Source: Hyalella azteca (taxonomy: Eukaryota > Arthropoda > Malacostraca > Amphipoda > Hyalellidae). From it: a stretch of 64,000 nt of DNA. Positions 53,328 to 64,000 of this stretch are shown here, one piece after another; within the stretch, counting starts at the first letter, position 1; each line of letters starts with the position of its first letter. Where the stretch lies: contig NW_025942437.1 in assembly GCF_000764305.2 (NCBI RefSeq), positions 21,735-85,734 on the forward strand. The letters are read 5' to 3'. The notes under the pieces are model-generated. The model saw only the letters and a program-made list of their open reading frames with translations. It was not told the origin of the DNA and did not search any database. Position numbers and translations under genes: made by a program.

Positions 53328-56300
53328 TTAACGCACCTTCACGGGCATTAAAACATAATTATCTGTAGTGCAAACAACTGTACATGTAACATTCGCAAAA
53401 TCACCATCATTGCATCCGCCTCTTCCTGCGATGCACAAAACCTTATCAATAGTTATAGCATTGACTGCACTGCACGCAGCCTTCCTCACAGCTATGCTGT
53501 CACTACCTGCAATGCACGCATCTTTCCTCTCAGCTATGCTGTCACTACCTGCAAAGCACGCAGCCTTCCTCACAGCTATCCTGTCACTACCTGCAATGCA
53601 CAACAACTATGCTGTCACTACCTGCAATGCACACAGACTGTCACTACCAGCAATGCACAACAACTTTTATGTCACTACCTGCAATACACGCAGTCATGAA
53701 GCACGCAGCACTGCCAGCAATCATGGCCCTGAAGACGATGCTGGCGACGTGAGTACGGCGCTCTGGAGCCAGCGCGCCGATCACGCCGAGCTGGATGCCC
53801 ATGGACGCGAGGTTGCTAAAGCCGCACAAGGCGTACGTTGCGATCACCTGCGACCGAGTCTGGGCCGGCCGAACACGTGGATTGATATGATGATGATATC
53901 ATACGTTACGTTGTAATTTTTAATTTTGTTAGCAAATTTGTAATTGAAAAACTAACTGGAATTAGCTTATAACATGTTTCTTTTCACAACACTTCTCGTT
54001 AACTTCATTTCTTGTTGTTTGTTTATCTGTCTGCTCTTATAATCGATATTTAACACACTTCTACCTGTCCAATCGATCTGAAATTTGGCTCACTTGCGTA
54101 AAGTTGAAGACAATTCATAAATTAATTGACAGAATAAATGATTTAAAATTTTTTTTTTTCATTATTAAAAAAATTTAAAAATAATTTCGTCTGCTACAAA
54201 TCTTATAATCCATATATGACACAAATTGACCTGTACAATCGATCTGTAATTTTGCACAATTGCATAAAGTCAGAGACTGCGTGAATCAGTTGACAGAATA
54301 AATAATTTTGGTAATTAACAAAATTTTGATATCTTAAAAATTTTTGAAAAATAATTCTTTTAAATATTTGAAAATAAAATTAGAAATTCATTGTACACGT
54401 GTAACATCCAAGAGACTGGATTGTTCAGAAGTGTTGTCATTAAAAAGTAATTTTTTAACGCGTATTATTTAAAATCCATTAATTAGTATCCCACATTTGT
54501 GGTGAGGGACTTGGGGAAATTACGGTACATACTAGCAGAACAGTGTGACCCGAATTTGCAAAAAATGATGAATGTTGTGTAGATTTTAACTCGTAAATAC
54601 TTGTAAGTGATCATCTGACAGATGACTCACAGAAAGTTGGTCATCTTTGATCATTTCGGACATAGCCGAGTAGGCGACGAACTCGTTGACGATGGTCTTG
54701 AGTCCCAGGAGCGTCCCCACGGCATGACACTCGTCCCAAGGCACACCCATACTCCACGCCAGCGGCATGAAGATGTACCCGAACACATTCTGCCCAGAGA
54801 ATATGTGACAAGACTGTAACACTCAACGTGTCCTCACACTCATACTCCACGCCAGCGACATGAAGATTTACAGGAACACATTCTGCCCAGAGAATATGTG
54901 ACAAGACTGTGACACTCAACGTGTCCTCACACTCACTCCACGCCATCGGCATGAAGATACACATCGCAGATGATTCTAACACCACATCCAGCCCAGCACG
55001 CCCCAAGTCACTACCGTGCTCCACGCTAGACGTATAAAATTTACCCGAACAAACAATTAATGTATCAGATCATCAGCGTATAAAATTTCACTTTCTCTAT
55101 GCATTGGTCCTGGAAAATCGGATTTTATTTTACGTGAGACTCCTTATCGCACGAAGTAAGGTCAGAGCATTTGCGACGTGCGGTCGATTTCCAGCCTCTA
55201 AGTTACAGGGCGATGCAGTAACCTACTACGTCCACAAAATTTTAAATCCGTGACCAAAATTACACTAATCGCTTGAACTAGTATTCAACTGCAAAAAATT
55301 ACACACCTGGAGCGTGCAGACGCCTGCATCTGCACCGACGAGTACACAGGACCAGTCGAAGATGGCGTTGAAGAAGGCGATGAAGGCGATGAAGGTGATG
55401 AGGTTCGCTGCGATGTTGGCCACCAGAGGCAGCGCGGCTACCACACCCTCGACCGCAGCGTGTAGGACGTTAGTTTCATCGCTGATGATGGAAATAGAAA
55501 GGTATTCAAAGGTAGTGGAATTTCAATATGATCGGCTGGCTTAAATTTAGACGATCTTGAGTCCATCAGGATATTAAGTCGTGGCCTGGCAGTGATAAGT
55601 GAAGTGAAGACTAAGACCAACGTCGTAGTCTCAGTCACTCTCCTATCCTAAGGGAAAGATTAAATAGAATTGACATTCGAAAAATGTTTTCTTTATTGAT
55701 TATGGAAAAACTTACTTTTAAAAACATCGATTTCTTCGCAGGCAATTCTAAGGAAGGAATAATTATAGCATTTCAGGTTGCACCTTCTGACTACGGGAAT
55801 TTCCTGAGCAGACGTCTTGCTGACTTCGGTCTCTGGGTAGAAGAGCTTGGAGTACGCGAGCGCTGCTGGGGCGCTCATGACGGAGGCGCTGAGGAGGTGC
55901 GACGCCGAGACCCCGAAGCTGATGTAGGCTGCCATCACCGAGCCCGCGATGGTGGCAAAGCCGCCGGTCATCACCGCGTGTAGCTCCGACATCGTCATCA
56001 GGTGGATGAAGGGGCGGATCAGCAACGGCGCTTCAGACTGCCGTGTTATGACATTTGTTTTAATGCGTAACGTAAAAGAATTCCATTGAAGCATGCTGAA
56101 TGGTGGATGTGAGATTTATTTAGAAGCAACGCTTTAGTAAGTGCTCAAATTGAAGGAAATTTAAGGCTCCGAAAGGCTGTGTAAAGCTTGCATAAGGTGC
56201 TGTTGTTCCCGAGACCGCGAGAGCGAGAGTTGTTTATAGTTTGGAATGGCGAGGGCATCAAACGGCTGACCCTTGCGGATTTCAAAACTGTCGCGGCGTC

Positions 56301-59300
56301 ACTTCGAGGGAGTTGGCGTAACGGTGCGCGACGGCTGCGTATAGAAGGACGTTAAAATTGGCGCCAAGTTCTGTTCTACGGAGGTGACCGTCGCGCAAGC
56401 ACGGTCTGCAGTCAGTGGACTTTGTAACGGCAGGGGCCGTGAGACCGTCGGTTTTGCCGTTTTTCGAACATTGACGATCGCGACAAACCTGGACTTATCG
56501 AGGCAGCCAAGAGTCTGGTGAGCACGTCAAGAAAATCAACATCAACACTACAGCTGCAACTCAGCCGTGAGACAATGCGAGAGGGCCACGAGTTGTACAA
56601 CGATTATAACGCACGTCATCAGAAGATTCAAGTTTTCGAGCTTATCATCGGTACGGTCATCAATACGATACGGTCACCATTTTCATCAGAAGAAACGGTA
56701 CGGTCACAATCATCAACCGAAATACGGTCGTCATAAATTCTACGGTTAGACCGGCCGTGAGACATCACTAAAGCACGGGAAATACGGCCATGAAGAAAGA
56801 GCAACTGTAAAGTGGACGCGAGAATACAGCAGCGGTACGGCCGCTGAACATACGGCCGCAAACGTGTGCGCAAGTTACGGTCGTTTACAACAGTCGTACG
56901 GCTCAACGGAACTGCAACGTTCTGGTAAAATAAGATGACTTTTATGATGTAAACTGATAGGCTTTGGACTTTTGATTGTGTTCAGATTACCCTTGTCAAG
57001 TACTAGAGATTTTTGTTAACGTAGGATGTTAAATTTAATATTTCAATTTAATATGAAATGTATCAGTGTTTCATTACAACCCTCTCTTTGTACTATGTTT
57101 TTTACCGTAAACCCATCCATACGAGAACTTTGTCATGCGCCTTTTAAACCACTGCGGACCAATCTGACGAAATTAAAAAAGCGATGGCCAATATTATAAA
57201 AGTATAATAAAAGAGAAAAATCTCAAAATTAATTTAACATATAAACTCCCTATTTATTCAAGTGGTTGTGTGATTTGATTGATTGATTCGTATGAGTTTG
57301 ATTTATTACATCTTCACCATGCTTAGGAAGATGCTGGCCGCTGCGATGACGCTCTCACAGGGAGTCGTGCCGATGGTGGCTTGCATAAGCCAACCAAGTT
57401 TAATCACAATCCACTGCATGATGCCGATGTAGTAAAGTATTTTAACGCAAAAACTGAAGAATATCACAGTAGGCAGGATCTGCACAGCAAAATATTATTT
57501 AAAATTACTAATGACCATTGGGTGAGTGGAGTATCAACATTCAGCGAGTGGGCGTCGAAACCAAAAATTAGGAAAATGATATACGCTGCAACGCGGAACG
57601 CTGAAAAAAATATGAGAGACTTAATGCAAAATTTATGTTTTAGTAATACTAGAGATTCTCTAATTCGAAAACATCAAGAAAAAAATCCGGTAGGCCGAAA
57701 ATGTTTGCGTTTAGAAAATAAAAAATCTCTTTCAAGGCTTCAAATCAGGTCCACGATAAATAAACATGATAAATAATTTTTCTTATTTTGATAAAACCCC
57801 TCAATGCCACTTTTCTCAGTTATGCACACACATATAACTTCGAACATATTTAAATTGCTACAAATCAACTTTAAGCACATGTATACTCTTTCTAAGAATA
57901 TATTATTTCTTGTGGCATTTCTTACCATTCACTGAAATCCGATGAAGAATTAAGGCAGTAATGATAAATGTCCGGATGAATTTAAGCGCAATATAGGAAA
58001 AAAACAGCTAAAATAGCTAGAAATGAAGAATATTTTACCACCTTGACATTGAACAATACTTCACAATAGGAACATGCTTGGATACATTAAAACATACAAA
58101 TCCCCAGTGCAGATGTTTGAATTCTGATAAAGTTTCTCATCAAGTTCAATTTCTTGCGAGCACGCACGGCTGAGAAGTGTGGTGTTTTAGTATTTTTTTG
58201 TATGAAATTCATCACATTGAAGGTTTGTTGTCATCCTACATGAGACAAGCGGACGTGACGACGCATGAACTGATGTCACCGACTGATAATCGATGAAAAT
58301 TACTACAAATAATTGGTGACTAAATATCATATATATAATTGCAATTCAATTGTTAAAAACAATTTGATTCGTAGTTTTTAAACAAAAAATTTAGTGAAGT
58401 AAACAGAGTTTTTTCCCGATATATGTATATATATCATTGGGAAGCGAAGGAGGAGAAATAATGCTCAATAAAATTCATACGCACATGCATGAACCTTGAA
58501 TGCTGTTCAACTTTAACATTTAAAAAATATATATTCGTAGAATTTAAGCAGAACAAAGGGAAGGTTTGGAAAAACGTTTTTATTAACTGTTCCAGATAAT
58601 AAATTTATTTTATTTTAACAGGAATATGATTTTATTATTCATTAAAATTTAAATGTGAAGAAAACTCCGCAAAAATTCACCATATCTGTATTGAAAACGT
58701 TTCGGAGTCCAGCTCCATCGTCAGTTCGAAAAATCTAAAACACAAATACAATAAGAAGTTGATACTGTCGAAATTCAAAAGAAAAAATACAGAAATTAAA
58801 ACCTAAATTTACAAACAAAAGACATTATTAACGTGAAAACCCATCTATTCACAATTTTTAGTGGATAATAGCTATAAAAGGCTGTATTTTAACTATGCCT
58901 CTCTTTGAAAATATCCAAGGATTCCAAAATACGCAGATCGGAAGCAACAGAACTAGAAGCTAAAACCATAAAGTCAGCGTCGGTCACTGGAAAGTTGCAT
59001 TGTTCGGCGTGAGTGCGCACAGCTGAACGAGGAGGGTGTGATAGTTACTGCCCCGCACTACAACTCCTTCCTTTATGCTCTGCGACCCTAGAATATAGAT
59101 TGCGTGACGTTATCTGAACGTACGCAGATGTATATCGTGCACAACTATATTTATAAACTAAGGACGATGGAGCTGGACTCCGTAAGATTTTCAATAGAGA
59201 TATGGCGAATTTTTGTAGAGTTTTCTTCGCTTTCAAATTCATAGTGAATTTGTGATTTAAGCAATCTAGTGACAGAAATATTTTTAATATTTACGCATTG

Positions 59301-62100
59301 GACTTATCAGCGGTTGCTGCAAGGCAGGTAGGCATTAATCTTCTCCGTAAATATCCAAATGCCAAAAGAAATGATCCCAAACATTCAACGTTCCTAGAAG
59401 TCCCGGATCGTTCAGTACCTTGAACGCAAAGACGGCGAACTTCGTTCCAAGAGGTCCAAAAACATGGTTGCTACCGTTTTGCGTGAACAACAGAATTTGG
59501 GATAATTTCCTCCCCGTACACTCGAAGAGCTTGCGCCCCACGGGCCACCTGTGTGCTCAGGCGAAATGGAACAAAAATCTTGATGTAAATGCAGAACAAA
59601 AAGGTGTAGGATAAGGTAATATATTGTCACAAATTAGAAGGTTACGTAAAAAATTACCTTCATATAACATAATAATATTTGAGAACAAAGAAAATAAATA
59701 CATATTTACATATATCATGATATATGAAAATATGCACTTTATATGACATATGTTCGAGAAAAATATTTGAGCAAATACGTTGGAGAGCTGACGAAGATGA
59801 CCAGAATTAGACGGAAGATTCACGCAGAAATTAATATGAAGATTGACTTTTGATTGACGAAGACTTTTTTGGTAGTGAATCTATTCGTTTTAACGGTAAC
59901 TAAGAATGTTACGTTGAATAATCATTAGATAGACTTACAAAATATTTACTGGTATTTTACATTAAAAATAATCTGTTTAGAATGTAACCTAACCTATCCA
60001 AACCTAACCTTGCCATGCCTAGGCTGACTAAACCTTACCTAACCTGGTCTAACCTAACCTGATCCGACCTGACCTAACCTTACGTAACCTAACTTACTTC
60101 ACCTTACCTAACCTAACCTAACCTAACCTTACCCAACCTATTCTAACATAACCTAACCTAACTTAACCTTACCTAACCTAACCATATCTAACCTAACCTA
60201 ACCTAATCTAACCAAACCAAACCGAAACCGGACCTTTAACTAGTATTATTTGTTGGCTCATTTAAAACCTTGATTAAGTCATTGCTGCTCGTTTTCTTGG
60301 GCACAAGTTCTGTGTCCAGAGTAAACCATGAATGCTGTTCTCTATTCACCTGAGGACAATAACGCCCAGAATGAACTGGAGGGCGAGGCCCCAAATGACT
60401 TGTCTCCAGATAACTTTTTTGGGCGCGACTGAGAAGACAAAGCCCAACAAAATGAACAAGAAGAGGCCCACCAATGACTGCAGTCGCCTGCGGTCATTGC
60501 TCGTGTCGACGTACAAGTAGAATGATATGGCAACTGTTACGATGAGGTATATCACCCACCGCACCAACCTGAGGTGCGATCATGAACAAGGAAAATAATC
60601 ATTTGTATAAAAAATGAAACGCAATACCGCACGGAGATTAAAGTTGACAAAAGGACTTGGAACTTTAAATAATTAATATCAATTTGATTTAAATTGATGA
60701 CACAAGTTGGTGTATTGATAACACAAGTTGGCGTATTGATGACACAAGTTGGTGGCTAAAAACTCATATTGTCCATTAAGTCAGTGGCCATCGCTATGCT
60801 GATTACTATCACTGGTTTTGTTCAGTGACGATACTCACTTCTTCGACCAAATAGCGTGGGTGAATTTTTTTAATGCATTCAGAGGTCTACCATCAGAATG
60901 CCTTAGCCCCCAACAACACAACGGCTTCATACCCTGCCCACATAATGTCATGTACTTTATTACTAGCTTGGCATGAATTCTTCCAACAACAAAGGAAAAA
61001 AACAGCTTAATAGATTGTAAAATCAACAGCAATTCGCACATTTAATTTAGAAATAATCGCACAGATGTAGGACCACTTGTATAATTTTTAACCATGGAGT
61101 AATTTAATTAGTATTTAGTTTGAAATTCTCAGGGAAAATTATGAATCATTTTAAAATTATCAGGCAAAAAAGATGAAATTAACGCGATTTTTGGTTACAA
61201 TTCATCTACATTCATCTATTATTAATGTTCTCTGAAGAACGAGTGACATTTTTCAAGCTCACCAGAAAGTAAACGACGAGGATAGCCAAGAAGCCCGTGA
61301 CGAAGAGCAAGAAACCGTCGCCCTCGCACCAGTAATCTGCCTCGTCAACGTCGGTGTCGACGTGCAGCGCGACGAGGAGATACGCGACGTAAGCTAGCGT
61401 CAGCAGCACGTAGCAGGAAGACGTCAGACGACGTCTCAGCTGAGTGCTCTGAAATTGGCTTGCCCATCATGATTTATACTCGAAATCTGATCGATAAAGT
61501 ATATTTATGGGATTATCTTATGTAAATAAAACTTTAAATTGAAGAACTGATTTACGGAAATAATTTTTTCAAACGGAAGTTATGAAAACTCGATCTGTAT
61601 CCATTTAAATGTAATAAATTTTTTTTATTATTGTACAAATTTCCACTACGTCAGAAGTTTATCGGTCTGACCTTCGCATACGCTTTGAATTTCGACTTGC
61701 GTTCGCTGAATCCAGGAATGCAGCTAAAGAGGCTGTAATCTCCCTCGCCTGTTTGCCCATATCCAATTGACTGGCGTCGTGCAGGCTGAGCATCGATATC
61801 TTGGTGATGAGCGTTACGTTGTCGGTCCAAGTCCTGTGAGAGATTGCCTCAAAAATTCAATTGTATAGGATATATTACATTCTACAATTAATTTTAGCTA
61901 TTAATATGGTTATATACTCGACGACGCGTAAATGTCATAATAATCTTGATAATTTTAAAGAAAAAAATTTGTCCACGTTAAAGTTATTATTAGTTATATT
62001 TATTATTTTTTTATATTGAATATATTAAATTAATTGAAGTAATTGTTGATAATAAAATATTCACCTCAATTGCTTGCAGACCAGCGCCGACATCGGCCAT
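53328..62100 (-). CDS. SLC28 concentrative nucleoside transporter, 12 exons
   Basis: Exons in gene order: 62,065-62,100; 61,672-61,833; 61,263-61,448; 60,839-60,933; 60,350-60,568; 59,419-59,548; 57,318-57,479; 55,784-56,037; 55,307-55,481; 54,631-54,789; 53,679-53,859; 53,328-53,425. All phases agree and give 618 residues, the usual CNT length. It imports nucleosides with Na+ at the plasma membrane. Start [12 protein letters not shown] has a good AAGATGG context. Family blocks in order: [124 protein letters not shown]; and [13 protein letters not shown]. The C-terminus is short and Cys-rich (NVTCTVVC). The usual GQTEAP nucleobase-site motif is SMSEAP, and the later AGSL/AGTV position is AGSV. 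Exon 4 (acceptor GGGCAG|GGT) is the least certain, but it is required to fix phase. Confidence 0.92.
53440..53690. repeat. 27-42-base array of SLC28 exon 11 donor
   Basis: The exon 11 donor (minus strand ATTGCAG|GTAGTGACA, true site at 53,678) recurs in units whose plus-strand word is GTCACTACCTGCAATGCAC, near 53,498, 53,540, 53,582 and 53,613. A variant (CACTACCAGCA) lies near 53,642. Spacing is 42, 42, 31, 27 and 31 bases. Units in the left part also carry CAGCCTTCCTCACAGCTATG. All decoy donors lie downstream of the real site, in intron 11. Confidence 0.9.
54785..55050. repeat. About 90-base duplication of SLC28 exon 10 acceptor
   Basis: The exon 10 start and acceptor (minus strand TTCTCTGGGCAG|AATGTGTT) recur at about 54,873-54,893. 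The first exon bases (ACTCCACGCCAGCGGCATGA) recur near 54,843 and 54,936, with a weaker copy near 55,019. The decoy acceptor precedes the real one in gene order. The copied exon piece contains a TAA in the exon frame (CTGTAAATC), so its use would truncate the protein. Confidence 0.88.
56230..56930. repeat. GC-rich ACGG-word region in SLC28 intron 7
   Basis: A block of intron between exons 8 and 7 is rich in TACGGTC, ACGGCCG and CGGTACGGTC words, and is clearly higher in CpG and GC than the rest of the intron. Frames on both strands are open but repetitive in character. Nothing coding is recognised. It could be an inserted element or a regulatory CpG-rich island; undetermined. Confidence 0.5.
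58668..59242 (-). pseudogene. Penelope-like element fragment (GIY-YIG end)
   Basis: The minus-strand frame reads [20 protein letters not shown] followed by [13 protein letters not shown], matching the GIY-YIG endonuclease start typical of Penelope-like elements (Y-x-Y-x-C...YIG-x-T-x-R-x-L..R...HK). After a frame change it continues [20 protein letters not shown] then [15 protein letters not shown] and a stop, the usual PLE C-terminus. The YIG is degraded to YVQ and the frame is broken. The word GATGGAGCTGGACTCCG occurs on the plus strand at 59,164 and inverted at 58,706, so inverted terminal pieces flank the fragment. It sits in SLC28 intron 6. Confidence 0.78.
59985..60235. repeat. Interstitial (TTAGG)n telomere-like tract
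   Basis: About 250 bases of degenerate CCTAA units (complement of TTAGG), with the best run CCTAACCTAACCTAACCT near 60,106-60,127. TTAGG is the usual arthropod telomere repeat. It lies inside SLC28 intron 5, not at a chromosome end. Confidence 0.85.
60698..60755. repeat. Short tandem repeat in SLC28 intron 4
   Basis: Three copies of ATGACACAAGTTGGTGTATTG, unit about 20 bases. Not adjacent to an exon edge. Confidence 0.85.
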
Positions 62101-63896
62101 CTTGATTGTCAGATAAATATTAAAAATGCTTCAAGTAAAATTTGGAAAAAGTTCTTTTTAAAATTATGAAATTTATCGGAAAGTATTTGGGCTGTAATCA
62201 GCTCACAATGAAACTTTCATTCAGATAAAAATATGATTTTTTACTATTCAAGAGGTTCTTATTTCCGAACAATAGTTCATATTTCTGAACAGTCATCCTG
62301 AATATTTATTGAATAATTTTTTATTATATGATTTCAAACAAATTTCAATTTGTTGATCGGACTACGCTGGAATTGAGTTTACGCAGGCAGTTTATGCAAA
62401 ATCCTGAATTTTAGCCATAATAGTTCAAAAGATATTTGTCCAGCGAACAACTTTTTACCTTCAAATCGGCAGTATCGATGACACAAGCATAAGAATATTG
62501 GATAAACAAACCCAGACATAACATCTCCTAGTCGTATCATGAATATTTCTGATTTTCCATCGAGTTATTATTGTCATGCACAATAGCCTCATAAATGGCT
62601 GAATGACTCATAACTGTTCTGAATTGATGCATGCATTGGATGCATTGTAAACACTGCCACTAAGACAGCTTCATGTCAAACTGCTGGGCAAATTTATTCA
62701 CAAATACGATTGTATAGCGGTATCGAGAAAGAATTGGATCATGCGAGTCTTGCAATGCGGAAGTATGCGGTCTCTAAAGTTACGGAATGAGCGATAAGCG
62801 GTGCATGCCTGTAGTCACGGAATGATGAAAATTCGGTAACTAAAATCATGAAATGAGATATGTGTGGTCCCTTAAATAACGAAATAAGCGGTATGCGGTC
62901 CCTTAAATCACGGAATTAGGTATATGGGCACACTGTGGGTGCTTGCATTCTGTGTCCCCATATAGCTGTGGTCTCTCAATATTTCACTTTGTCTCGCGCG
63001 ACGTCTGATGTTCGGGAGTTGCAAGATTTTTGCTATAGAAACTCCCGTTCGTCGTCGATGTATTGCAAAGTTTCTGTGCGTTCGATTTACATGCAGTCTG
63101 AACCTCAATGCGTGCAGATTTTGTAATAATTTTGCTGTAAAAGTTTCAACTAGTAGCTGTTGTCTCATGATAATCCATGGTAACAGTGGCGCAATATACA
63201 ATTTCAACACAATGATCTCTCAATATTCTATAGATGAGCGGGTCATTTGCGACAAAAAACAAGTAAAACTACATATTGAAAGTGAATATGTATTAATAGT
63301 TTATTGTGCGCCGAGTAGTTGATGAGCTGTGAGTTAATAGCTGTGTCGATGTGATAGTATTTTATAAATTTTATATCGAAAATAAAATCGGAATGTATTC
63401 TGACCGGAAGACATTAATTTAACGAGAGCAAAACCTATATCTCATATCATCGACGATTCCGATTTTCCTCTAATTTATAATGTTATAATTATATATATTA
63501 TTAATGATTTCACAAGTAATCGAGCTTACTTTTAACTTGAGGCAACAATACGGAATTCTTCTACACTTAAGATTTGCTATTCAAGTTGAGAAAAAGTGTC
63601 ACTTTTTTGGGTGTGATTTTCGACGTCTATTGAGCACAAACTGCCTCACACAACCTCCCCATGACGCGGTTGTAACTGCAATGAAGCCATATCCTCATTG
63701 TTAAGATGACAACTCACACGAGATCTCATAGCTTATGGTTACGTTTTGTTTTCATTCACCAAGATTCCCATTTTGTTCCAACTCTTCGTTAAATCAAACC
63801 TATTATAAAAGTTAATAGCGATCGCAAAAATGAGTATCAATAGGTCACAGAAGACACGTTCCCTGTCGTGGCTATTCTACCATACGCTCCTTGCTT
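62101..63896. other. Upstream flank of SLC28; no gene seen
   Basis: This is the presumed promoter and 5' flank of the SLC28 gene. No further coding exon is recognised. A degenerate run with (TCACGGAAT) and (TGCGGTC) words lies at about 62,756-62,930. Frames at 62,908-63,322 overlap each other on both strands and show no motif. Confidence 0.45.
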
Positions 63897-64000
63897 ATAT
63901 AATATAATATAATGTAATATAATATAATATAATATAATATAATATAATATAATATAATATAATATAATATAATATAATATAATATAATATAATATAATAT
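63897..64000. repeat. (AATAT)n pentanucleotide satellite
   Basis: About 20 nearly perfect AATAT units run to the window edge, with one AATGT variant near 63,911. The tract may continue beyond the window. Confidence 0.95.

Noticed and set aside
57381..57776. 131-codon plus-strand frame
   Set aside because: It begins antisense to SLC28 exon 7 and continues into intron; no domain and no splice support.

Overview
This is a eukaryotic, AT-rich, repeat-dense genomic window, most likely from an arthropod and plausibly a crustacean. The reasons are spliced genes with GT-AG introns, Jockey-like, Penelope-like, piggyBac-like, Tc1-like and Tigger-like element relics, dimeric tRNA-derived SINEs, and an interstitial block of the arthropod telomere word TTAGG. 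The species cannot be named from the sequence alone.

Layout. Positions 1-18,700 are almost entirely repeats: two large foldback structures (1-3,330), a Nextera-type adapter junction (3,336-3,373) that marks a probable assembly chimera, a decayed Jockey-like LINE on the minus strand (6,323-10,252) split by a foldback element, two LINE 3'-end fragments on the plus strand, an internally gutted piggyBac element (11,631-13,856, TTAA-flanked) and a Tigger/pogo-like MITE (15,978-16,828, TA-flanked). Positions 18,819-23,772 hold two convergent ordinary genes: a two-exon RBM7-like RNA-binding protein (+) and a three-exon atypical RING protein (-). A tRNA-SINE cluster follows (24,100-26,340).

Two large minus-strand transporter genes dominate the right half. 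The first is an SLC6 sodium/chloride-coupled transporter (27,321-38,885), for which 13 coding exons with consistent phases give 753 codons. The second is an SLC28 concentrative nucleoside transporter (53,328-62,100), for which 12 exons give 618 codons. I derived both models by joining exons at visible splice sites; every junction preserves frame and the SLC6 or CNT family order. Between them (38,886-53,327) I see mostly repeats plus three weak candidate exons or ORFs.

The most unusual pattern is that short tandem arrays repeatedly sit on exon edges of these two transporter genes and copy the splice site itself. Arrays at SLC6 exons 3, 11 and 12 and SLC28 exon 11 copy a 5' splice site. Arrays at SLC6 exon 7 and SLC28 exon 10 copy a 3' splice site. 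SLC6 exon 13 has its stop-codon end duplicated. A five-copy 150-160 bp MITE-like repeat with matching GCGCATTTTCTC arms is spread over the window in both orientations. The transporters probably act at the plasma membrane, one on amino-acid-like substrates and one on nucleosides; nothing in the sequence ties them into a single pathway.
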